Source of the DNA: Bacteroidota bacterium
GTDB lineage: Bacteria; Bacteroidota; Bacteroidia; Cytophagales; Cyclobacteriaceae
Reading direction: 5' to 3'
Assembly: GCA_027297025.1 (NCBI GenBank)
Contig: JAPUIM010000222.1
Location: forward strand, 1-5,605
DNA length: 5,605 bases
Part shown: one piece after another, positions 1 to 5,605 of the stretch
Position numbering within the stretch: position 1 is the first letter of the stretch
Layout: the number at the start of each line of letters is the position of its first letter
The notes under the pieces: generated by a model
The model's input: the letters and a program-made list of their open reading frames with translations, nothing else
What the model was told of the DNA's origin: nothing
The model's database searches: none
Made by a program: the position numbers and the translations under genes

Positions 1-663
1 ACTGTTCCATTCCACAAGTCCAGTTAAAATATGGTACAATTGATTGGCCAACAGGGCCAGAATAATGTAAGCCAGGGCGGCCCTCCAGACATTTCTACGA
101 TTCAATTCGGTCAAAAAAGAGGAAGGAGGAGTTTCACTGGCCTTCGGTCTTGCCGTTGCGGCGATCTCTGAGGATACCTTAACCTCGTAGACTTTGACCG
201 GTTCATCAACATTTTTGAGGGTTTCTTCGCTCACGAAGGTGCTATCGATCCCTTCTTTGTTTTTAATATTCTTATGTACCGCCTCCGACACCAGGATACC
301 ATCTATTGGCGCCATGGCCTCGAGCCTGGAAGCGATATTGACCCCATCACCGAATATGTCCCCATCTTCAAAGATCACTTCACCCACATGGATTCCGATG
401 CGGAGTGATAGATCCGATTCGTTTTCACATGCGTTTTGAATGCCTCCTGCGCAAATGACCGCATCAGATACCGTGGAGAAGCTGGCCAGAATGCCATCGC
501 CCATTTCTTTTAGTAGTTTGCCACTGAATTGCTCAATGAGTGGTTTTTGCAAGCGGCGGTTCTTCTTGAGCAAAGCCATTGCTTTCCCCTCGTCTTTACC
601 CATGAGGGCGGTGTACCCGACGATGTCGGTAAACATTATTGCAGCTAGCTGGCGAGAGGACAT
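1..663 (-). CDS. Class III adenylate cyclase with a membrane segment, N-terminal part (C-terminus beyond left edge)
   Basis: This gene reads leftward from the ATG at 663-661 and stays open for 221 codons to the window edge. A stop codon (TAA, 669-667) lies two codons upstream in frame, so the start cannot be much further out. Residues 4-160 form a class III nucleotidyl cyclase domain. The metal-binding aspartates are D13 in FTDIVGYT and D56 in KEMGDG. The adenine-selecting pair is K52 and D102 (in DIFGDGVN). The transition-state residues are N109 and R113 (NIASR). This full set predicts conversion of ATP to cAMP rather than GTP to cGMP. A Pro/Ser-rich linker (about 164-182) leads to ELNRRNVWRAALAY and a hydrophobic stretch, about 193-214, likely a transmembrane helix. 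In known relatives from Bacteroidota this arrangement is often followed by a TolB-like segment and TPR repeats, but that part is not visible here. The catalytic domain should face the cytoplasm. The gene is divergent from the hydrolase gene. Confidence 0.93.
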   Translation of the reverse strand, partial: MSSRQLAAIMFTDIVGYTALMGKDEGKAMALLKKNRRLQKPLIEQFSGKLLKEMGDGILASFSTVSDAVICAGGIQNACENESDLSLRIGIHVGEVIFEDGDIFGDGVNIASRLEAMAPIDGILVSEAVHKNIKNKEGIDSTFVSEETLKNVDEPVKVYEVKVSSEIAATARPKASETPPSSFLTELNRRNVWRAALAYIILALLANQLYHILTGLVEWNS

Positions 664-840
664 TTGTTAATTACGAATTACGAATTTCAAATTACGAAAT
701 GAATCAGAATTATATTCGTAATACGTACATCATAATTTGAAATTAACTTATGAAATACGCCATTAAGTTTTTTCTACCCAAGTCCAGTCTCAAAAAATGT
801 TTAAAAATTATTTAACTATTTTAGCCGCTCACTAAAAGAC
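664..840. promoter_or_regulatory. Divergent AT-rich intergenic region between cyclase and hydrolase genes
   Basis: This 177-base spacer separates two divergently transcribed genes, so it must contain the promoter of the cyclase and probably that of the hydrolase. It is strongly AT-rich. I found no full match to the Bacteroidota -7 element TAnnTTTG with a correctly spaced -33 TTG on either strand. The nearest plus-strand candidate is TATTTTAG at 817-824, one base off and without an upstream TTG. Neither start has a Shine-Dalgarno sequence, as is common in this phylum. The cyclase-proximal half carries the repeat structure listed separately. Confidence 0.55.
670..744. repeat. Short direct and inverted repeats able to form a hairpin
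   Basis: The unit ATTACGAA occurs three times, at 670-677, 677-684 and 691-698. Its reverse complement TTCGTAAT occurs at 715-722. Separately, AATTTCAAATTA at 683-694 is the exact reverse complement of TAATTTGAAATT at 733-744. The two pairings are nested: 691-698 with 715-722 inside, and 683-690 with 737-744 outside. The segment can therefore fold into an imperfect stem with a loop of about 16 bases. It lies immediately upstream of the cyclase start. It could be a small dispersed intergenic repeat, a regulator-binding region or a leader structure in the cyclase mRNA. The sequence alone does not decide between these. Confidence 0.6.
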
Positions 841-1980
841 ATGCTGATAATGAAGCACCATTTTTTGTACTTGTTACTGACTCTAACCCAAACCAATGTC
901 CTGTTTTCACAGGAAGAAGATACTTTGCGGATGGATTTCGAAGCTTATAATCCGGTATCAACCCTGGTTGTACCTGAAAATTTAGTGACCAGGGCTAAGT
1001 ATCCATTTATTGATGTACACAACCACCAGAGGTCCATGCTGGACAATGATTTATCAGGACTCGTAGCCTCCATGGATAGTCTGAACCTGGCAGTGATGGT
1101 AAACTTGAGTGGGAGAGGCTATGACCGGAAAAAGAGGGACATCAAAGGAATGGACTATTTTGATAGCGTTGCCCAAAATATCAAAACCACCTTTCCCAAC
1201 CGGTTTATTCTTTTCACCAATGTTTCTTTTAAGGAATTTGGTCAACAAGGCTGGATCGAAGAAGCCTTGAATCAACTGGAAGGCGATGTTGACAATGGGG
1301 CCAATGGCCTGAAAATATACAAAAGCCTGGGTATGCGGTACAAGGATAATAATGAAAAACGGGTCCCGGTGGATGATTCACGTCTTGATCCGATTTGGGC
1401 CAAATGCGCAGAACTTGGCATTCCGGTGCTGATCCATTCTGCTGATCCCAAACCCTTCTGGGATACCCACGATGAAAATAATGAACGTTGGTTGGAATTG
1501 AAAGTGAGACCCCGCAGAAAAAGAAGTGACACTGATCCCGTACCCTGGCAGCAAATCATCCAGGAACAGCATAACCTATTCAAGAAAAATCCTAAAACCA
1601 TATTTATTAATGCTCATATGGGTTGGATGGCCAATGATTTGAACCGAGTGTCAAAACACCTGGATGACAATCCGAATGTCTATGTGGAGATAGGGGCCAT
1701 CATTGCAGAACTGGGAAGGCAACCCCGGGCCGCCAGGAAGTTTTTTGAAAAATATCAGGACCGGATCATGTTTGGGAAAGATTCCTGGAAACCCAAAGAG
1801 TATCATACTTATTTTCGGATTTTGGAGACCGAAGATGAATATTTTCCCTATTACAAGAAATACCATGCGTTCTGGCGCATGTACGGATTGGGGTTAAGCG
1901 ATGAGATCCTGAAGAAAGTCTATTATAAAAATGCCCTGAAAGTTGTCCCCAATATCGATGCAAGTTTATTTCCTGACTAA
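841..1980 (+). CDS. Exported amidohydrolase-2 family metal-dependent hydrolase
   Basis: The 379-residue product begins with a signal peptide; cleavage is likely near S23/Q24, placing the enzyme in the periplasm or outside. The second ATG at 850 (residue 4, MKHHFLYLLL) gives a more typical signal peptide and may be the true start; neither ATG has a ribosome-binding site. The rest matches a TIM-barrel hydrolase of the amidohydrolase-2 (ACMSD-like) family. Visible motifs are FIDVHNHQ, giving the HxH pair H60/H62 at the end of strand 1; GLKIYKSLG with K158; LIHSADP with H199; INAHMGW with H259; and FGKDSW with D314. By analogy with ACMSD-type enzymes, H60, H62, H199 and D314 would bind metal and H259 would assist catalysis. 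The C-terminal stretch (HTYFRILE, YYKNALKVVP) is typical of secreted members in Bacteroidota and related phyla. To my knowledge the substrate of this subgroup is unknown; hydrolysis of an amide, ester or lactone, or a decarboxylation, are all possible. The AraC-type gene follows 72 bases downstream on the same strand. Confidence 0.9.
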   Translation: MLIMKHHFLYLLLTLTQTNVLFSQEEDTLRMDFEAYNPVSTLVVPENLVTRAKYPFIDVHNHQRSMLDNDLSGLVASMDSLNLAVMVNLSGRGYDRKKRDIKGMDYFDSVAQNIKTTFPNRFILFTNVSFKEFGQQGWIEEALNQLEGDVDNGANGLKIYKSLGMRYKDNNEKRVPVDDSRLDPIWAKCAELGIPVLIHSADPKPFWDTHDENNERWLELKVRPRRKRSDTDPVPWQQIIQEQHNLFKKNPKTIFINAHMGWMANDLNRVSKHLDDNPNVYVEIGAIIAELGRQPRAARKFFEKYQDRIMFGKDSWKPKEYHTYFRILETEDEYFPYYKKYHAFWRMYGLGLSDEILKKVYYKNALKVVPNIDASLFPD

Positions 1981-2052
1981 ATCTGGTTAACCATCCATTC
2001 AATTACGAAAAAAACAGGAAGCTTTAATTTTTGAATCGGGTAAATTGCCAGT

Positions 2053-3168
2053 ATGAATTTCCTTCCTGATCTGATCCTGGATCTTTGGTCCGGACTTCTG
2101 CTGCTGGGCTCCCTCCACGGCTGGTTTTTATGCCTGGTTCTGATCCTCACCTTTCGCGGATACAATACCCCAAGAGTAATACTGGCGTCACTGATTTTTG
2201 TCCTATCATATTACTTGTTCAATTCATTTCTTTGGCGGGCGGGATTAATTGTCCATTTTCCTCACCTGTTGGCAACAGCTACTCCTGTGTTGTTTCTGGC
2301 AGGGCCTTTATACTACTGGTTCTTTAACAGCACATTAGCTCAAAAAAACAAAATTAGCTGGATCCATTTTGCCCCTGCTTTCATCTGCCTTTTAACTATT
2401 ATTCCCTTTTATGCCAAGGGCTTAGCCTTCAAGTTGGAATATATTCATTCCAAAGATCTTTCAGTTGTGAGTTTACCTCCAACCAGGGCAATTTATTATG
2501 GATTTCTCTACTTGCAGCTTTTTTTCTACTGGGTCCTTTCCCTCCGGCTTTTGAATCAGCCATTGATAGACCCGGATGGCAGAAAAACAAAAAGGTTTAA
2601 AAGCGTCAGGAATTGGTTGAACGGATTCCATTATGCTTTCGGGATCTTCATGGTGATATATCTTGGATCCTATTTGATTCTTACTTTAACCCAATTTAAT
2701 TACGGGGAAATCCTTTATGTGACTCAACTCTCTTTGGCATTACTGGTTCATGCCATAGGATATTTTACCCTTAAAGAATCCACCTTATTCCGGGATTATC
2801 ACCCAAAAAAATTGGAGGTGAAGAAATCAGGTAATGAGCAGGAGATCAAGCAAAAAATTCTGGATCTGATGACCAGGGAAAAACCGTTTTTGAATCAGGA
2901 TTTAACCTTACCGGAATTCTCCCGGATGTTGTTTTTAAGCCCTGTGATAGTGTCAAGGGTTATAAACCAGGAATTCCAATCTAATTTTTCTGATTTCGTC
3001 AATAAATACAGAGTTGAAGAGGCCAAGAAACTACTAATGGACCAGAGATATAATCACTATAAAGTAGAAGCAATTGGTCAGGAGGTAGGATTCAAGAATA
3101 AAGTCAATTTTAACCGGGTTTTCAAAAAATGCACCGGTATGTCTCCTTCCAAATTAAAATATTCTTGA
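2053..3168 (+). CDS. Membrane-anchored AraC-family transcriptional regulator (about 7 TM helices plus C-terminal HTH)
   Basis: The 371-residue product has two parts. Residues 1-240 are very hydrophobic, with about seven predicted membrane helices near 8-34, 42-61, 65-90, 103-121, 145-166, 191-213 and 220-239. Residues 241-260 are a charged linker (HPKKLEVKKSGNE). Residues 262-371 form an AraC/XylS DNA-binding domain. Its first helix-turn-helix lies near 284-306 (LTLPEFSRMLFLSP...VIN). The connecting helix contains NKYRVEEAKKLL, and the second helix-turn-helix lies near 337-358 (AIGQEVGFKNKVNFNRVFKK). It ends with the family signature CTGMSPSKLK. An in-frame stop at 2041-2043, twelve bases before the ATG, fixes the start. 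The protein should sit in the inner membrane with its DNA-binding domain in the cytoplasm, as a one-component sensor with no large periplasmic domain. This layout is common in Bacteroidota, and ligands are mostly unknown. Candidate targets are its own cluster, meaning the upstream hydrolase gene or the downstream propeller gene; this is inference from position only. Confidence 0.92.
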   Translation: MNFLPDLILDLWSGLLLLGSLHGWFLCLVLILTFRGYNTPRVILASLIFVLSYYLFNSFLWRAGLIVHFPHLLATATPVLFLAGPLYYWFFNSTLAQKNKISWIHFAPAFICLLTIIPFYAKGLAFKLEYIHSKDLSVVSLPPTRAIYYGFLYLQLFFYWVLSLRLLNQPLIDPDGRKTKRFKSVRNWLNGFHYAFGIFMVIYLGSYLILTLTQFNYGEILYVTQLSLALLVHAIGYFTLKESTLFRDYHPKKLEVKKSGNEQEIKQKILDLMTREKPFLNQDLTLPEFSRMLFLSPVIVSRVINQEFQSNFSDFVNKYRVEEAKKLLMDQRYNHYKVEAIGQEVGFKNKVNFNRVFKKCTGMSPSKLKYS

Positions 3169-3273
3169 GCCTTACAAGTAACAATTTGCTAAATCTTTCC
3201 CTGAACTCACTCAATCACTCGCCCTTACCGAACGAAACCACCGTACTTTATAGCTAGGTCAATTAATATCATT

Positions 3274-5605
3274 ATGAAACCACCTGTAATAGCTGCTTTT
3301 TTTTTCTGGATGATACCTCTCCCATTATCAGCCCAGTTTGTAATCGATTCTATCCGGCAAGTGACCAAAGTACACGATCGGTATCCCAATTGGTCTCCCG
3401 ATGGCTCCAGGATAGCATTCATGTCCAATCGAAACGATAATAATTATGAGATCTATGTTATTGATCCGGATGGAAGCAATCTGGTCCGTCTTACCTTTGA
3501 TCCCGGATTGGATGAGACCCCGGTATGGTCACCTGATGGCAACAAGATCGCTTTTGCTTCAGACCGGAAGGGAAACCTGGAAGTGTATCTTATGGGTCTT
3601 GACGGATCCGGGAAAATAAATCTCACCAACCATCCTGCAAACGACGATCATCCCAAGTTTTCCACCGATGGATCCATGATCATTTTTAATTCGGACAGGG
3701 ATAGGATGGAAGATCCTACCAACTATGAGATTTATGAAATGAAGGCTGACGGTACAAGTGTGACCAGGAAAACCAATTACTTTGAATGGGATACCTATCC
3801 TTCGTTTTCCCCGGATGGAAGACAAATTCTATGGAGAAAAATTTTAGAGGATGACAGTACTCCAAATGGATTGAATTCCGAAATATTCGTTATGGACCGG
3901 GATGGGAGCAGGGAGCGGAATTTAACTAATTATCCAGCATTTGACGGATACCCAGCCTGGTCACCGGATGGAACTCATATTGTCTTTGTCTCCAACCGGC
4001 AGGGTGGAGAAAAGATTTATACCATGAAAGGGGATGGATCCAAGCTAAGTCAGGTAACCTACCCTGCGCCCGGAGAAGATGATGTGCGCCCTATTTTTCA
4101 TCCGGGAGGTAACAAACTGGTTTTTAATCGGATTTCAAGTGGAGGGACTGTTATCATGATAGCAGAATTAAATCCAATCTCCAGTCCAATTATTTTCACT
4201 CCTCTCTATAATATGGAAATAGCTCAAGATGATGGCTCCTCCAGGGGAGTAGCCTGGGGGGATTATAACAATGATGGATTCCCTGATCTGGTAGTGGCTA
4301 ATGATATGAATCAGACCGAATTCCTCTACCAGAATGATGGCAGAAGTAGTTTTAATCAAATTACGGAAGGAGACATCGTGGAAGCAGGAGCGTGGAGTGA
4401 AAGCGTTCAGTGGATTGATTATGATGGTGACCATGATCTGGACTTATTTATGACCACCCAGTGGGGAAATCCCAACGTTTTATTTGAAAACCAGGCCGGG
4501 AATGGATTAAGAAAAGTGCAAGCTGGAGATTTAACTGCTCAACCTACCAGTTCAACCGCCTCTTGCTGGTGTGATTTTGATAACGATGGAGATCTTGATG
4601 TCTATATAGTTGAAAGAGATGGGGCAAACGATGCATTATTCCAAAATGATGGTAAGGGGAAATTTTTCAAAATTGAAGGATTTCCATATGGGGGAGGAGA
4701 TGGCAGAGCTTGTATTTGGGGAGATACCAATGGGGATGGTTTTCAGGATCTTTTTGTTATAAATTTTCTGGATAAAACCGGGGAGGAGGAGAAAAAAGCA
4801 AAGAACTTCTATTATCTCAATAAGGGAAGCGGTGTTTTCAGCCGGGTAGTGGAAGGTGAATTTGTCAATGAATTAGCCGCCAGTTATGGTGTTTCTTTAG
4901 CCGATTACGATGAGGATGGTGATTTGGATATATTTGTCACCAATGTATCGAGAAGCGATCTGAATAGCTTATATCAAAACGATGGGAAAGGGCATTATAC
5001 CAAAATAATCCGGTCTGAATTGGTCCAGAATTCCGGAAGGCCATCCAAAGGCCAAACCTGGGGAGATTATGACAATGATGGTGATCTGGACCTTTTCGTG
5101 GCAAATGGAACGGAGGGCACTTCCCCCGATATGGTTAAAAACTTTCTTTACCTCAATTCGGGTGATGGGAATTTCAGCAAGGTTGAATTTGGAGCCATTG
5201 TAGAGACTCCTAATATATCGGCCGGAACAGCCTGGGCTGATTATGACCGGGATGGAGATTTAGATATATATATCGGAAACTGGGGCAACAACGATGAAAA
5301 TAATGCTTTTTACCGAAATGATACTTACGGAAATAACTGGATAGTATTGGAATTAACCGGTACTGAATCTAATTCCATGGGAATTGGAACTCGAGTCCGG
5401 GTCAAAGCCATGATCGAGGGACTTTCCAAATGGCAGACTAGATGGATGATAAATAATACCGGGTACGGTAGCCAGAATGAACCGGTAATTCATTTCGGAT
5501 TAGGAAAAGCCCCTGTTGTGGAAGAACTTGAGATATACTGGCCTTCAGGACAAAAAGATACTTATACTCAGATCAAAACCAACCAATATTACCGGACCCT
5601 GGAAG
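3274..5605 (+). CDS. Exported double-propeller protein: PD40/TolB-like repeats, VCBS/FG-GAP repeats and ASPIC/UnbV domain (C-terminus beyond right edge)
   Basis: The frame is open for 777 codons from the ATG to the window edge. An in-frame stop at 3202-3204, with no ATG, GTG or TTG between it and 3274, supports this start. A signal peptide covers about residues 1-20 (ending LPLSA/QF) and has no lipobox cysteine. Residues 37-300 hold six PD40/TolB-type blades, with cores such as YPNWSPDG (37), TPVWSPDG (82), HPKFSTDG (126), YPSFSPDG (175), YPAWSPDG (226) and RPIFHPGG (272), enough for one six-bladed propeller. Residues 325-675 hold seven VCBS/FG-GAP repeats whose calcium-loop motifs start at D330, D382, D434, D484, D544, D598 and D656, of the type DYDNDGDLD, matching a seven-bladed integrin-like propeller. 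Residues 687-777 match ASPIC/UnbV: NNWIVLELTG, then GIGTRVRV, HFGLG and IYWPSG. The role is probably extracellular or surface binding; no catalytic residues are recognisable. The UnbV domain is nearly complete, so the end is probably close unless a sorting domain or further modules follow. Confidence 0.92.
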   Translation, partial: MKPPVIAAFFFWMIPLPLSAQFVIDSIRQVTKVHDRYPNWSPDGSRIAFMSNRNDNNYEIYVIDPDGSNLVRLTFDPGLDETPVWSPDGNKIAFASDRKGNLEVYLMGLDGSGKINLTNHPANDDHPKFSTDGSMIIFNSDRDRMEDPTNYEIYEMKADGTSVTRKTNYFEWDTYPSFSPDGRQILWRKILEDDSTPNGLNSEIFVMDRDGSRERNLTNYPAFDGYPAWSPDGTHIVFVSNRQGGEKIYTMKGDGSKLSQVTYPAPGEDDVRPIFHPGGNKLVFNRISSGGTVIMIAELNPISSPIIFTPLYNMEIAQDDGSSRGVAWGDYNNDGFPDLVVANDMNQTEFLYQNDGRSSFNQITEGDIVEAGAWSESVQWIDYDGDHDLDLFMTTQWGNPNVLFENQAGNGLRKVQAGDLTAQPTSSTASCWCDFDNDGDLDVYIVERDGANDALFQNDGKGKFFKIEGFPYGGGDGRACIWGDTNGDGFQDLFVINFLDKTGEEEKKAKNFYYLNKGSGVFSRVVEGEFVNELAASYGVSLADYDEDGDLDIFVTNVSRSDLNSLYQNDGKGHYTKIIRSELVQNSGRPSKGQTWGDYDNDGDLDLFVANGTEGTSPDMVKNFLYLNSGDGNFSKVEFGAIVETPNISAGTAWADYDRDGDLDIYIGNWGNNDENNAFYRNDTYGNNWIVLELTGTESNSMGIGTRVRVKAMIEGLSKWQTRWMINNTGYGSQNEPVIHFGLGKAPVVEELEIYWPSGQKDTYTQIKTNQYYRTLE

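Noticed and set aside
194..670. Two plus-strand open frames (194-439 and 440-670)
   Set aside because: They lie opposite the cyclase gene, whose protein has clear catalytic motifs, and their translations are low-complexity Ser/Pro/Met-rich with no recognisable domain.
817..824. TATTTTAG as a -7 promoter element for the hydrolase gene
   Set aside because: It differs from TAnnTTTG by one base and no TTG lies at the expected distance upstream, so it is not supported in such AT-rich sequence.
1984..1993. Perfect 10-base palindrome TGGTTAACCA just after the hydrolase stop
   Set aside because: It is too short, with no loop and no following T-run, for an intrinsic terminator. A single 10-base palindrome can occur by chance and there is no second copy to suggest an operator.
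1054..2165. Several minus-strand frames and one plus-strand frame (1703-1897) over the hydrolase gene and its downstream gap
   Set aside because: They overlap a confidently identified gene in other frames, and none shows a family motif.
2085..2327. Alternative plus-strand frame inside the AraC-type gene
   Set aside because: It is fully contained in the membrane part of the regulator and has no independent domain signal.
3169..3273. Possible terminator or promoter between the AraC-type gene and the propeller gene
   Set aside because: I found no stem followed by a T-run and no TAnnTTTG element in this gap.
3225..4434. Minus-strand open frames at 3225-3428, 3559-3825 and 4168-4434
   Set aside because: They are antisense to the propeller gene. 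Its repeated aspartate/glycine codons favour long open antisense frames, and no motif is visible.

Overview
The window looks like ordinary chromosome from a member of the Bacteroidota. The evidence is the combination of a class III cyclase linked to a membrane segment, a multi-pass membrane AraC-type regulator and a secreted beta-propeller/UnbV protein, together with AT-rich spacers and no Shine-Dalgarno-like sequence before any of the four starts. I cannot place it below phylum. No RNA gene, mobile element, CRISPR array or prophage signature is visible. About 94% of the window is coding.

Layout. Positions 1-663 (minus strand) hold the N-terminal part of a class III adenylate cyclase whose C-terminus lies outside the window. 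Positions 664-840 are a divergent, AT-rich spacer with copies of the unit ATTACGAA in both orientations that could fold into a hairpin. Positions 841-1980 (plus) encode an exported amidohydrolase-2 family metal-dependent hydrolase. Positions 2053-3168 (plus) encode a membrane-anchored AraC-family regulator with about seven transmembrane helices. Positions 3274-5605 (plus) encode the first 777 residues of a large exported protein: a six-blade TolB/PD40-type propeller, then seven calcium-loop VCBS/FG-GAP repeats, then an ASPIC/UnbV domain. This last gene runs off the right edge.

How the genes may work together. The three plus-strand genes are separated by 72 and 105 bases with no clear terminator, so co-transcription is possible but not shown. 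Two encode exported proteins (the hydrolase and the double-propeller protein), and the regulator between them looks like a membrane-tethered one-component sensor. That fits an envelope or extracellular-nutrient theme, but no substrate can be read from the sequence. The cyclase is divergent and has all the residues expected for cAMP synthesis. I see no convincing new defence or mobile system. The most notable item is the double-propeller/UnbV fusion.
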